This document shows, in pieces, positions 12,795 through 26,332 of a DNA stretch of 64,000 bases. The translations under genes were made by a program, and so were the position numbers. The notes under the pieces were generated by a model. The model had not been told where the DNA came from, searched no databases, and was given only the letters and a program-made list of their open reading frames with translations. Source of the stretch: Chrysoperla carnea (lineage: Eukaryota; Arthropoda; Insecta; Neuroptera; Chrysopidae); contig NC_058337.1 of NCBI RefSeq assembly GCF_905475395.1, forward strand, positions 83,322,368-83,386,367, read 5' to 3'. Within the stretch, counting starts at the first letter, position 1; every line of letters begins with the position of its first letter.

Positions 12795-15089
12795 GAGCCG
12801 TATTAACCATAACGAAACTGCCTAGGGGCCCCGCAGAAAGTCCTGAAATATGAAACAAGGAAATTCTTTTAGAAAATAAATAAAAAAAAGTTATGTAAAC
12901 AATTAGGTATGATTTCAGTGTTCTTAATTTTGTTAAAGGACGTTTTAGAATTGCGAAAGAAATAATTTAGATTTGCACAAATCGGAAGTAGAACTGCATA
13001 ATTTGTGTAGTACTTCATGTTAAAAACAAGTATCAATTATCTATAAGTATTAAATTGAGGTAAAACTTGTTTGGAGATTTTAAATATATAATTAAATAAA
13101 TGAAAATCGACAAAAAACATTTTTCTAAATTTCAAAATTATATCTCGAAAATCGACCTCACACGGGAAATTCATATCAGAGTAATAGCAGTGTATATTTG
13201 AAAATTGAGGTCAATGTTAGATTTAATTCCAGAAAAAAGAGTACGTTATTTTGGGACTTTCAAAAGAATATTTTTTAATAAATAATAACTTTTTTTGGAG
13301 TGCTCCTATTATAACGATGTCAAAATAAAATATAAATTTGGTATCTGAATTTTTTCGGTATTATAATGATTTAAATTTTACACATTTTTCCCAATTATTT
13401 ATAAATATACAAAATAAATATGTAGTTTTGAACGCAGTATCAAACGCGCACAGCATAGTACTATAATTTTATAAATAAAATTATTGTTGTACATGTTTTA
13501 AACCTGGTTACACAATGTGTAATTGGTGGGGTGGCAATCCAACCTAGTTTACCATATACTAGGTTTACGTTTATCGTATTCGTTGCATATAATACTGCCT
13601 TCATAAGTTTAAAAGCTCTTTCCCCAAAAAGCAATTTTACAGTAAATGAGAAATGCAAACTTCTTCATCAGCCTAAAATTTTTATTTTTCGAATGCTTTT
13701 GATGTGTAAAAGTTGTTTTGTCCAAAACTTTGAATCTTTTGAAGAAAAAATTGATTTAAAACTGGAATCAGATCTAATTTCAACATTGCTCATCACTGTA
13801 TCAAATTTTTAGCTTATTCTAGTATCATAAAAGGGTGCATTTTTTTAGACATGTTTGAAAATTATAAAAAAAACCTTTGGAAAATGGTTGGATTAGGGCC
13901 TTATAAATTATCATGGCAGTCTAATACTATTTATTTAAAAATATAGACAATATTATTACACAAAAGATTATTATTGTGTGTAGCGGATTCGATACCCGCC
14001 GTCGCAACCAAATTAATTTAATTAATAGTTGTGATGGGCTGGTGTAGTGCATAAAGAGGTGCCACTCAGTCTCTGAAATTGAGGAGCTGATAAATGAAAT
14101 TATCAGCGGAAAGGTTGTAAAACCATAGCCTAATTGTGTCCTTCGTGGACAGCCAATATAACCTAACCTAACTTTAAAAATTTGGTATTCAATTCAGTTA
14201 TGCATGCAATGTTTATTTTCTCAAGAACAATTTACAGTTAAATTGAAGTGACTGCAACGATAAGAATAAATCTTTCGTTACTCTTCGTTCAAACGTTTTT
14301 TAACAAATTTTCATTTTCGATATTTTCGACACAATGGTAGTTTTCACCAAAAAAATGCAATAATTGTGTCTATATGCAACTTGAATCCAATATTACAGCT
14401 AATGGACTAATCCTATTCTAGCTGCCCAAAATCCTTAAGAATCCAAAAGTTAAAATAATATTTTCTTTTGATATTGATACATTATCCCCATTATTCGATT
14501 GGTCCTAATAAATTATGTCTCGTGTAATAGTCTAGTCTGACATTTGTGAGCAGAATCCACACTATACAAGTTTATTGTACGTAAAATTTTGAAGGGTGCG
14601 GTGCACTTGCGCATAAAGCCAAATAAAATCTATCAAAAGATGCAATGGCATATGACACTGACTTAATATAATGTGTAATAAATATAATTAAAATTCAAAT
14701 GTTTTAATAAAACTATTTAATACTTTTTAAAGATTAAACCAGAGAATATTATTTAATTTATAATAAAATAATTTAATTAAATATGTGTTAATTAAACATG
14801 TGAAACTTGTTCAAAAAAATTTTTCTAAAATATATTTATATACATAGATGTGTTAAAATATTTAAATATTTATGATTTTAATAAACAATAAATTTTTCTA
14901 AAATAAACATTTTCTAAAATTATAAATCACATCATATTAAATAAAAGATAATTCAATATGATATATATAAATTTGTTGATTTAAGAATTCAGCAAGGGGG
15001 TAACAGGTGATATTTGATATTGGAGACAGGTGTTTTAATTCAAACTCTTGAACAAAAAAATGCTATCTTAAGATTGTTATTACACCGGT
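12795..15089. other. Intergenic DNA upstream of SHOC2
   Basis: AT-rich DNA between the hairpin MITE and the SHOC2 start codon, holding SINE copy 2. A 93-codon open frame at 13531-13812 has no recognisable motif and an overlapping frame on the other strand; I treat it as chance. The SHOC2 promoter and 5' UTR must lie in the right part or further left, but no core element could be assigned. Confidence 0.45.
13979..14173 (+). repeat. SINE copy 2 with tRNA-type B box
   Basis: Same body and tail as copies 1 and 3. Its start keeps a B-box-like GGATTCGATACC (13985-13996), the internal RNA polymerase III promoter block of tRNA genes, directly before the CGTCGCAACC body. The tail is AACCTAACCTAACT. 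Together with the A box kept in copy 3, this shows the family is tRNA-derived. Confidence 0.75.
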
Positions 15090-18062
15090 ATGAGTCAGAT
15101 GCCATCAGGAGGTAGTGGGATTCAATGTTACGGCGCCAGTATGCCAGAGGCTGCCGAAAATATCGCGCCCTTAACATTTCGTGGGGATAAATCTGAACGG
15201 GAATCATCCATTAAGGAGAAAAAGTTATCGACTGGTTCTCTGGGTGGAAGTAGTGATGGTGTTCGCCCTAAAATGGTAAATATTATGTTTACAAAATTAT
15301 TTTTACCTCTTTAACCATACATAGGTCCAAGGATAATTATCCTACCTTCGTAATGATTGTTCTTACAGCAGCGCTCACTGTTTTATTTTCTATGGGATGA
15401 TTTTTTGAACGCGTGAATTCGATGATGTTTTTTATTATTATAAAGACTCATATTTCCAGAGTTTTATGAGATTATTCACATCATAGAATAGAATTATTCG
15501 TATCAATTATATATTCTATGATTTCCTATGAAGCCAAACTTTCAGCAAATCTTTACGTTTTCTGATTTTTTATGCCAAATATAAATTTTTTTTTGATATT
15601 AGGCTTTGTGTGAACATGTGTATGGTACTATGGTAATCGATTGGAAACTCCATTTAGGAATTTTTGTAACACATTTGTATTTTTATTCTCATTTGAATTT
15701 TTAAAAGATAATGAATATTTCGATTCAAACCTTTAGTTACAGTGGTATATTAGCCGCATTTTATAAAAACATATTTCTTTGACTGCAATTCGTAACTACA
15801 TATAATCGAATCTCTATTGGATGTTAATCAGCGCTTTTGTTCAAAACTTTGTTCAAAGTTTGAAAATAAAATCACATTGCAGTTTGAAAATGAAATAGTT
15901 CAAATTTTTTTTCTCTTTTCGTATACCTAATCTATCATATTCATATATTTGAATCGACCAATATTGCAAAAAAATGTTAATTTCGAAGTTATATTATATC
16001 GGCTATCTATTTGAATGATAATGTCTCTTGTCGCCAATCACCGTTTTTCAATCTCTTTAAGACGTTTTTGTATGGTTGGAATATTTTTGCTGTAAATAAA
16101 ATTAACCGAATTCCGTACTGGATATGCCGATATTTTAATGTACGGTTAGTTTTAGACCAAACGCAAATCTCTAGTTGATCTATGAATCTTCGCCACTATT
16201 TAAAGGTTTTTCGAAATTTAGCTGATTTATTCCTCATTGAAAATCATTAAAACTCGAGGTAATAAATGATTTAACGGAAAGCAGTTAACTGCGATCTAAC
16301 AAATGTATTGTGCATTTCCATTTTATATCCACCGAGCAAAGAATCAAGTTTTTTCTAATGTTTCCTTTATGAAAAGAATTATCAGATATCTCCCGAAGCT
16401 GATTTATTTTATTAAATAATTATTCTGATTATGAGTACTTTGCATTTGAAATTTTTTTTTAAATTTTAAAATATATTTAATCAATATATATTTTATGATT
16501 TTCAGGTAACAGTGAAACACCCGGAATCCAATAAACCGAAACCAACAGTGAAAAAGAACAAACCAATACAAGCTGATTTAGATGTAAGCAAAGAATTTAT
16601 ACGGTGTCGTGACGAAGGAATCACACGTTTAGATTTGAGTAAATCAAACATAACAAATTTACCAGCATCATTACGAGACTTAACCCACTTATCCGAATTG
16701 TATTTATATGGTAATAAATTATCATCATTACCACCAGAAATTGGATGTTTAACAAATTTAAAAACTTTAGCATTAAGTGAAAATTCGTTAACATGTTTAC
16801 CGGATTCATTAGTGAATTTAAAACAAATTCGAGTACTCGATTTACGGCATAATAAATTAAACGACATACCAAACGTTGTTTATCGTTTAACATCGTTAAC
16901 AACACTCTTTTTACGTTTTAATCGAATACGTATCGTTGGTGATGATATAAAAAATTTAACGAATTTAATAATGTTAAGTTTACGAGAGAATAAAATACGA
17001 GAACTACCCGCTGGTATTGGTAAATTAGTAAATTTAATTACATTTGATGTATCCCATAATCATTTAGAGCATTTGCCTGAAGAAATTGGTAATTGCGTGA
17101 ATTTATCCACGTTAGATTTACCCCATAATGAGTTACTTGATATTCCGGATACAATTGGAAATTTAACATCGTTAACGCGACTTGGATTACGCTACAATCG
17201 TTTAACTGCTATCCCTGTTACACTTTGTAATTGTAAACATATGGATGAATTTAATGTGGAAGGAAATGCAATATCACAACTTCCTGAAGGATTATTAGCA
17301 AGTCTTGTGGAATTGACAACAATTACACTATCCAGAAATAATTTTTCGTCTTATCCATCTGGAGGACCCGCTCAGTTTACGAATGTACATACTATTAATT
17401 TAGAACATAATCAGATTGATAAAATCCCGTATGGAATATTTTCACGTGCGAAAAAATTAACCAAATTAAATATGAAAGAGAATTTATTAACTGCACTTCC
17501 CTTGGACATTGGAACTTGGACAAATATGGTTGAATTGAATTTGGGAACGAATCAACTATTAAAAGTTCCCGAAGATATTCAATGTTTACAAAGTTTAGAA
17601 GTATTAATTTTATCAAATAATTTACTCAAAAAAATACCTGCAAGTATTGGAAATTTACGTAAATTACGTGTTCTGGATTTGGAAGAGAATAAATTGGAAT
17701 CGTTGCCAAATGAAATTGGATTTTTACGTGATTTACAACGTTTAATTGTGCAATCGAATCAGTTAACAGCGTTGCCACGTGCAATTGGTCATCTAACAAA
17801 TTTGATTTATTTAAGTATCGGTGAAAATAATTTAACATATTTACCAGAGGAAATTGGTACGCTAGAGAATTTAGAATCATTATATATCAATGATAATCCA
17901 TCATTATGCAATTTACCATTTGAGCTTGCGCTATGTGGTAATTTACAAATAATGAGTATTGAAAATTGTCCATTATCACAAATACCACCGGAAATAGTTA
18001 GTGGCGGGCCATCATTAGTTATACAGTATTTAAAAATGCAAGGACCTTATAGAGCAATGTGA
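15090..18062 (+). CDS. Shoc2: Leucine-rich repeat protein SHOC2 (Sur-8)
   Basis: Scaffold that, with MRAS-GTP and the PP1 catalytic subunit, dephosphorylates the inhibitory site of RAF kinases and so promotes RAS/MAPK signalling at the membrane. Exons 15090-15275 (62 codons) and 16506-18062 (518 codons plus stop), joined in phase 0, give 580 aa; the human protein is 582 aa. After about 90 basic, low-complexity residues come about 20 leucine-rich repeats of the LxxLPxxIGxLxxLxxLxLxxN type up to the C-terminus, which ends KMQGPYRAM, the family's conserved ending. Similarity to known SHOC2 proteins is collinear across the whole LRR domain. The start was chosen as the only in-frame ATG that gives the family's usual length. 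All LRRs lie in one exon. The region aligned to the vertebrate N-terminal PP1-docking V-x-F motif has no obvious F here. Confidence 0.97.
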
Positions 18063-20852
18063 TATACAGTTGGAGCTTAATTTCCTTTTATATCATTTCA
18101 CACAATGTTACTACTACCAATCACAGATATCTTTACTGATACAGTCAGTTTGCTAACATACGATTGCATTCGATTTTAGTCAGTTTAAGTAGTAATAGCT
18201 GACTGATGATATGCACTCTTTTATTAGCGATCTAGGTTTTGTAAAGAAATCTGTACTAAAAAGTAAATTCATCAATTAATTATTGAGTTTGTTCCATTTG
18301 CAATACTAAAAATTACTGAATGTGTAGGTTATATTAATTTAGCCTGAGCGGTTTATCCTCTCACAATTCGAAGTGATTAAATGATATCAATCAGAAACAT
18401 ATCGAATTAGATTAGACAACCTAATGAAACGTGATGGAAAAAATGGTAATATTGTCAACTGCAAACTTTTTAGGCCATTAGACAGAACTTTAACAACGTC
18501 AAAGTATGTCGTTCAAGGTCAAAGCTAAGTGAATATCTGAATCTTTCTAAATGATAAACAGAAAAATAAGTTTATTTTTGGTTAAAACTTTGATGTGAGC
18601 CAAATATTATGGCAAAAAATAACGTTAAACAGGTTCACATCATTAGTAAGATTTTATTTTAATTATTTTTATACCAGGTGCCCGTTTTAAATAATCCAGG
18701 TAAACAAATTTTTTAACGAAGGGCTTTTGGACAAAATGATACAAGTTAAAGTTACTCTACTCGGAAATTAATAATATCAAAGAGGCCTTAAATTTGACCT
18801 TAACTTCTAAGATCGTTCAAAAATCATCTGAAGTTTATAACCGATAAGAGATAGAGTAAACTTTAACTTAGAAAAGAACAAACTATTTTTATTGGAAACT
18901 TTTTCTACAACCTTATAATTTAATCAAAAATCGAAAGAAAAATTTACCGATGCTAGTTTTTTCTATACAATTTCCAACTAAAAATAATCAACTGAATAAT
19001 CATTCAAATAATCAATAACAAAAATTTTCCAATGAAATTAGATGAGTTTTATGCCGTAAGAATAATTTTTAAGTTTTCCTCTATTTCTTATCAGTTCAGA
19101 GTTTGAGTTTGATTTTTAAACGACTTTACATTTCAAGGTCAAATTTACGATTTCTGTGAGATTCTCAAAGTACCCCTTCACTGAAAAAATTTTCAGCTGT
19201 ATTGTTTAAAATAGGTATACTAACGCGAGTAAAGGATTTACAAATGGAGCAAATTTATTAGTATAAGCCAAAATATTTATACATAATTTTAACTAAACAG
19301 AATAACTATTACAAATGTCCCGAATTTCGTAAATATAAGGATTGATAAACTTATTACAGAATAATATTGATGAAATTAATACTTTAAGGCTAATTTCATG
19401 CTGTGGTGCCGATCTCAATACAGTGAATGTTGTAAGGGATAAGAAGTTGAGACAATCTTTTACGTATCAAGATTGACGCTTAAGTGTGAATCGAGCTAAA
19501 TCGATATTAATTTTATCTAAATATATTGCTATATAAAAATTCGCTGATGGTTGTTTCAGAGGATGTTTTGAGTTTTTATTTATTTTTTATTTCGATTATT
19601 TAAAAATAAAAATATTGGAATAAAATATATAATGCAAGTTAATAACATTTTTTTTACTATCGCTAGTTTATGTTAGTTTTTCTAAACGTAACAACTTTTA
19701 AGAACAAGAATCCCGTTTTTAAATTTGTTTTATCTTTGATTCTATTAATTGGTTATTTCATTGCAGTAGGCTTTTATGCTAGAAAATAAAACTATTCAAC
19801 TGAAAGGATCCTAAAATAAATGGAAAAGGATTTCAGTTAAATTGGGTTTGAATTTCACTTCCACTGAAGGAACTTCTGAATATGAGAAATAATTTTTTAT
19901 TCGCCATTTTCAATAAAGATGATAATTTAATTATTATTTTCGCCTCATATTTAATGGGACAGTTTAAGCTATGAATTTTTAAATTCCTTATATTACAAAT
20001 TAATTTCTTTATAAACCGAGATAATAAGGTATTTAGGTGCATGTAGCGAAGCGTTGGTCTTTATTCATGTGGAAATAAATAGGCGCGCACCAATTTATTA
20101 ATTTTATGTGTGGTCAGTACTTAAAATTCATAATCTTGAAACAAATTTTTTTCCATTGATTGTGTAGAAATTTTGTGTGAAATATGGAAAAATTAGCTCC
20201 AGTAACAATTTTGATAACTCAGACATATTTGAGAAGCTCTTTTAATGCTTTGCGCTAATATTTAAAATTATTATTTTTTGTTTGTTTTAAAAACGATAAC
20301 ACTTTTAGAAAAAACAAAATGAATCACTTGATTTATTGTTATGTTTAGAAATTATTATAAATTGTTATATTCGTTTGATTTTCGACATCGTAGCCAAGTG
20401 GTAAATAGTTTTTTGTTTTTATTGTTAAAACCTTAGATGTGGTGAGAGTAAAAATTTCTTGATCTCTAGTGGAATTGAATTATATTTAATCAGGATCAAA
20501 CGAACGTAACTTGACTAACAGTGTACATAATATTATTTTAAGTTTAAATTCCGAAAACACGTATTTTGGGCAATCAAATGATCTTGGTACGTTTAAAAAT
20601 CACTATGAAAAGGTCCAGTCCACCTAAAACCATAACAGTTTTTGTTTTGTACTCTAAATTGACTGGTAGACGAAACATTTAGATCTCTGTCAGAAATTTG
20701 TAATGAGACGAAATTTCAGTAAGAACCATTCGTACTTACCCGGGATGATATGGTACTAACTATCGTTCTTTTATCATGGTCCGGCGGAAAACAGAAAAAA
20801 AAAATTTATTTACTAAAGTTTTAACCTTCGTTAAGTTTTTTAACGCCATACC
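18063..20852. other. Intergenic DNA 3' of SHOC2
   Basis: AT-rich DNA without a supported gene. It must include the SHOC2 3' UTR, but no AATAAA close to the stop could be chosen with confidence. A block around 18660-19150 has several 'AAGGTCAAATTTAC'-type phrases that look like a decayed repeat, but I could not define its ends. Confidence 0.4.
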
Positions 20853-21145
20853 CATGAAGCTTATAAGAAGGAGAACGATCGCTATAGAAAATATTGTCCC
20901 CGAAATATGGATAAAATAAGTGAGGCGCTGCGACCGCTAAGTAGTATCAATAAAAGCGCTAATTTGAAATGATATATCAATTTGTACATTATGCTAACAA
21001 CAACAGCTAACTTCACAGATACTACTTCTTGATGACAGCGCGGCTGGTGGCTTAAAAATGAACTATAAATTCTACAAATTTTCAGGGACAGGTGCGCTAA
21101 TGCTTTAGTACATAGCGATCTTTCTCCTTCTTTATAACCTTCATG
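20853..21145. mobile_element. hAT MITE family A, copy 1 (293 bp)
   Basis: Inverted ends CATGAAGCTTATAAGAAGGA and, at the right, the complement of CATGAAGGTTATAAAGAAGG, flanked by the perfect 8-bp duplication GCCATACC (20845-20852 and 21146-21153). The internal sequence (GATCGC..AGAAAATATTGTCCCC, GACAGCGCGGCTGGTGGC, TTTTCAGGGACAGG) is shared with the copies at 38009 and 38588. No coding capacity; it would depend on a hAT transposase supplied elsewhere. Confidence 0.9.
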
Positions 21146-21819
21146 GCCATACCTCACTGATGTTAAGCTTTCGATGAATAATTTCAATAGGCTATTGATA
21201 AAAAAATGTAAACTGACTGTACGCAGTCATGGTGTCTTCTAAGGTCTAATCTATACACATTAACCATTGTAAACACATACACACACATATATATCAAAAA
21301 AATATTTAATATACGAAGTGACACGAAAAAACAAAACTTTACGAAAATAGTAAAGATATACTTAAAAGCAGTGATAATATTTCATTTGACCTTGATAGAC
21401 AAAGTATGATAGCTCACACATAGTTTACATTTTTTGTAATACTATTATTTATCCGCCGTAAAATACTCATGACTATTCCCAGTGATATTATCGTAAAATC
21501 TGCAGAAGTTATACGGTATACAGAACGTAAGAATCAGATGATAAGAAACCCCATTAAAGTGTAATATTTTTAATTTTCAACAAGCACAGGATATGCGCTA
21601 ATTTGCCATATTTGTACAAAAGTTAATAAACGGCGTACTTTTTGAGAAAAAAACAAAAACTGAAATGTAAAATAATTGCCATGGTGTTACCACCATTTTT
21701 ATTTCACTTAAGAAAACTTTGTATAAAAGCTTTTCTTAAGCGTCTCTAATTTAGAGTTTAAACCAGAGTATTTGAAAAGAACGGGATTTATTTCGAAACT
21801 GGTACCTCAAATATTTATA

Positions 21820-22571
21820 TAGTGTGTCCCCGGATAGAGGTAACTATACTTGTAAATTTTCTTATTTTGCATTATAAAAAAAAAAGTCATTCTTTATAAG
21901 AAGTTTTGCTTATTCTGAAAAGTATGTAGGTATATTTAAAACTTCTTAACAATGTACAGAGTAGCCAAAAATTTGGAATCACTATTTTTATTTTTGGTAA
22001 ACTACCCTTCTTTTTTATAAGTTGACGAAATGTTACTAAGAAAAGTTACTCGCAATTAAAAATTATGACTCTATACAAAATATCAAGAAGATCCGTGTAC
22101 TTTAATTATAGCATCATTTTTTATTTGAACAAAAGCTTTAATTATAAAAAAACGTAAGAAAGGAAATAATAATAAATCAATTAACATGTACTATCCGAGA
22201 GTGTAATTTTTTGTGGACTAGTTTAGAAAATTAAAAAGAAAATTTATTTTCTCGGATGAACATTCAATAAGAATGAAATTGCTCAAGTTGGAAAGATCTT
22301 CTTGATATTTTGTATAGAGTCATAATTGTTAATTTCGAGTAACTTTTTTTAGTAAAATTTTGTCAACTTTTAAAAACGAAGGGTAGTTAACCAAAAAAAA
22401 AAAAAATAGTGATACCAAATTTTTGGCTACCCTATACATTATTTAGAAGTTTTAAATATTCCTACATACTTTTCATAATAAGCAAAACTTCTTATAAAGA
22501 ATGACTTTTTTTCTTAAAATGCAAAATAAGAAAATTTACAAGTATAGTTACCTCTATCCGGGGACACACTG
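21820..22571. mobile_element. 752-bp foldback element flanked by TA
   Basis: A long inverted repeat with arms of about 275 bp (21820-22094 and 22294-22571) around a loop of about 200 bp. The outer ends read TAGTGTGTCCCCGGATAGAG on the left and the complement of CAGTGTGTCCCCGGATAGAG on the right, each bordered by TA, as expected for a mariner/Tc1-type insertion. The arms are nearly identical apart from homopolymer length and scattered substitutions. It encodes no transposase and could form a very long hairpin RNA if transcribed. Confidence 0.85.
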
Positions 22572-25133
22572 TATATTACTATTTATTAGTGACTTTAAAC
22601 GTATCAAAAATTTTAAGAGCTTTTTTTGCTCAATGAAAGTTTTCGTTGCTTGAGTCTGACATAATAAATGTAAACACTAATTGTTTAAAAAAATCTTATT
22701 ATTTCGATGTAAATTGTATTTTAATAGTGTAGTATAGATTTAAACAAAAAAATAATTGCAATAGAAAAATAAGTTATGAGAAATCTTATCAAATACAATT
22801 AGAAAATATTTTTTTGGTTTAAAAACCGTTGTAAGATTATTGGCATAACAGTCAAAATTATTTTTATATTTCTTTTAATCACGGATATGCTTTAATGCTC
22901 GATCGATATTGGAAAAAGATTTCATGATATTTGGGTTGAGAAGGTAAATTAAAAATATAAAGAAAGTTTGAGGGTTTATTCATTGAAGCTTATTACGAAG
23001 ATTATTATTGTAAAGAGTTAGGAAGGTGAATTACTATTTGATAGCGTAATATTCACGAAAAATACCATTGAAACATATATAGCCTTATTGAAATTTGAAA
23101 AAACGATACCAAAATATATTGACATTTATAAATTTGGCGGACAATAGAGCTTTTCATACGATTCGATTTTGTTTTGTGATTAAAATAAATAGGTTTCGAA
23201 TGACTGAATCGTAACATAAAATTATAAGGTCATCATGGATATCATCTAATAATTGGTATTGAAGAAATTCAAATTTCGAGAAAATAAGATCGAAGCAAAC
23301 TGATTTGCCTAACTTTTTCAATATCATGAAAAGAGGCGTTATTCATTCGGTCTTTGCAAATTCTTATTTTTTAAGGCTTGTATATTTACTACAAAAATGT
23401 AAATATTCAGAAAATACAGTATTATGTAGACATCCATGGAATGCCATACAACTTTGTGGAACGAATGACTACAATCTTTAAATTTCTTCATATTCAATAT
23501 TTCTAAGCGTTTCAAACTTAAGACTGTCCAGCTTACAGTCATTTAAGTTATATAAATTTGACCAAAATTTTTATCCAAAATATAAAATATTTTTATTTTA
23601 AACATCAGTACAATGAACTTCACATTGTCCCTACTCTTTTTTAAACCTTTGGAATTTCACGGCTATTATCATAATTAATTCACAATAAACAAATAAGCAA
23701 GTCATATCCGACAAACTTTCTAGTTTATTTTAGTATCAAAAAATGTTTCCTTCCTTCTGTGCAATCGAGTAAAAAGAAAATATCAAAAGGTAAGCCCTCA
23801 TTAATTTCATCTAAAGTTTGATTTATTCTATCTTAGAATTTTTTTTAAATATATGAATCCATTTCGATCGACGGCTATTGGAGTAAAGAATGAACGAATT
23901 ATAAATGTAAATCATTTTGATGAATTTCTTGTATTTAATCAAAATTTAATCAGCTCCGATGTTTATATTGAACATAGCCAACATAGACAGAAAATTTGCT
24001 TTTAAAGGCGGTAGCCTTTCATCATTAGAAATTTTGTCACTGAAAAGCATGCTTTCTGAAAGTTTTTTACCTGCGCCAAATTTCAGTATTCAAATAATTT
24101 AGCCCATTTTATTAACTAAGTTGGTTTTTCTTTCTTATTTCATCCTAAATTTACACTGTTTCAAAGATTTTAGAATATTTTTATTTAATAATAATTCTAA
24201 AGTGCACCAGACATCGGAAAATTGGTTCAATAAGTTCGGAGTCTAATATAAAATTGATGTAATATGCATAATACTAACGCATGCATAGTTTTAGGGCGGT
24301 ACAGTGCGACAAGGATGTCGACTTCATCATTTGGCAATGTAGGATTATTATGATCATTTCAATCGAGCACAATGTAATATGAATTTTTTTTTTTTTTTTG
24401 AAAATATTTTGTCTAAAAAATTTAATTATAAAATATCAAATTACATAAATTATCAATTATAATCTAATATTTTTTAATCGGTTACTTGTAGTTTTTTTTT
24501 TAAATATATCCAATTATTACATCGCGCATCACTTTCTAAAGTTATTGTTGATCTAGATATTATATAAACATCTGTGATTGAAGGCGTAAACATTACGATT
24601 ATGAAATATTTCAGGCGTATCGGGGACATGTGATCTGAGTGCCCAAAAAATTGATATTTTTTACCCCAAAATAATCTAAATTCTCCGCAGATTATTTTGA
24701 TGTAAAAAAACTGTTTTTAACTATTTGAGTAGATACTTAAATCACTTGGCCACACCACACTAAATTCATTGAAATTCATCATTTTGTTTTAATGTGAAAA
24801 GTTAAATTTCAATTGTTTAATGTTTAGTAAATTTTATAAATTGTGTTAACTAAAGTTTAAAAAATTATGTTGCATCACTTACAAAAAAATAAGTGTCATA
24901 TTATATTTTATAAAAAAAAAAACATTCTTATATGTAGAAAAAAAATTGTTCGTTTCAATAAAATTGTGAATTTGGTATTCGTTGTATGATTTTAGCTTGG
25001 CAGTAAGTTTTGGATTTTCAGATTTCAAGAGAAATAAACATTTTGACTATTCCTCCATTTTTAGCTAGTTAATAGGCATAAAAGTTTTTAAGTCACGCGG
25101 TGCCCGCATAAAATTTGTGTACATAACGTTGTA
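22572..25133. other. Intergenic AT-rich DNA, no feature seen
   Basis: No open frame with family motifs, splice context, RNA gene or terminal-repeat element was recognised between the foldback element and the inverted repeat at 25134. Confidence 0.4.
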
Positions 25134-25454
25134 TTTTTTTTCGTATCTGTAATCGCTGCCGAGAAAATCGTGATTAAAAAAAATACAATTTCACTTTTTG
25201 CATTATTTGAAATTTTGAGTGTTCGGACGAGTTAAATCTTAAAAAATTAATTTCTAAAAAAAGTATACAAACTACAGTGAAAAAAAAAGGGTTTGAAGGG
25301 GGATATTATATACTTTAATTTTGATATGATATTTTGGGGATATAATATACTTTTAATTTTATATTTTTAAATAATTAATTAATAAAACTTATTTTTTGTA
25401 TACTCTTTAATCACGATTTTCTCGAAAACGCTAACTGATACGAAAAAAAAAAAA
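25134..25454. repeat. Imperfect inverted repeat (about 320 bp)
   Basis: The left arm contains CGTATCTGTAATCGCTGCCG then AGAAAATCGTGATTAAA. The right arm (25397-25454) carries the complement: TTTAATCACGATTTTCTCG, AAAACGCTAACTGATACG. Further matches (GTATAC near both arms) extend inward. It looks like an old hairpin transposon, but no target duplication could be assigned. Confidence 0.5.
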
Positions 25455-26264
25455 TTCTAAGAGATTTTTTTTCAGCAAAATTGATTGAATTTTCTTTTCT
25501 CCCCTTGTAAAATTTTGATTTATATTACGGGTTTTAAGATACCTACGCACAAAAATATAGATTTTTGAGGTAAGGATTTTTATGTTTTTATAAAGTACTA
25601 ATTTTTTCTAAAATACTATGAAAAAAAATTCTTTTCCAATTATTATCTGGTCTCTCTACTGCAATCAACTGTTTGAGCGGTGACTTTGAAGCTCTTTGGT
25701 TTTATTATTCAAAGATCTCATAACTGTTATAAATCTGAATTTACTTTAAATTGAAACCACGACGATGATATCGTTAAATAAGTGCATTCGTAACAACAAT
25801 ATCTAGGAACCTGACGGTTTGTTTATTAATAAGAGTTAATAATATTATTCGAAAATTGTGCCATTTCTAGAGGAGTGATGACTTTTAAAAATTAGTTACA
25901 AATTTTAGCAATAATAATATATATACCAGCCAAATTTTAAATTTCAGTTGCTTTTTTTACATTTAAAAAATTTTGCTCATGTCTACAGCTCCTTCAAAAT
26001 AAGCTAGAGGGTTGAAAACAGTATGTAGATTAGGTTAGTGTCAAGCCTTTTGGAGGTGTCTCCTTCCCAGCTCCCTTCTTTTCCAACACCTATCCAAATT
26101 GAGCTGGAATGTTAAAAATCTGTATGTAAGTTAGTGCCAAGGATTTATCTTCTAATGGTGCCAACTTCTTTTGTCGAAAAATCATTAATTTTGGCACCTC
26201 CAAAGTTCCCCAAGTTAACCTAAGGGTTGAAAATTTATCTAAGATTAAAGAGAATTGAAAAAAA

Positions 26265-26332
26265 TACACTCGAACCCGGATTTCTTGGATTCATGTCAAG
26301 CGCCCTAACAATTAGGATATTCGAGTGTATAT
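26265..26332 (-). pseudogene. tRNA-like sequence (tRNA pseudogene or SINE head)
   Basis: Read on the minus strand, this has an A-box-like CCTAATTGTTAGGGCGC, an anticodon-stem-like CTTG...CAAG pairing, and a good B box, CCGGGTTCGAGTG. The outer ends TACACTCGAA / TTCGAGTGTA are inverted repeats. A normal acceptor stem and a clean cloverleaf are not evident, so it is more likely a tRNA-derived SINE head or a pseudogene than a working tRNA. Confidence 0.4.

Noticed and set aside
13531..13812. 93-codon plus-strand ORF upstream of SHOC2
   Set aside because: No motif, no splice partner, overlapping ORF on the other strand, low-complexity AT-rich codons.
16502..17880. Several minus-strand open frames (up to 121 codons) over SHOC2
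   Set aside because: They are shadows of the LRR exon; the AT-rich third positions create open antisense frames with no motifs.
20390..20470. A-box-like GTAGCCAAGTGGTAAA suggesting a tRNA
   Set aside because: No B box or acceptor-stem pairing at the right distance.
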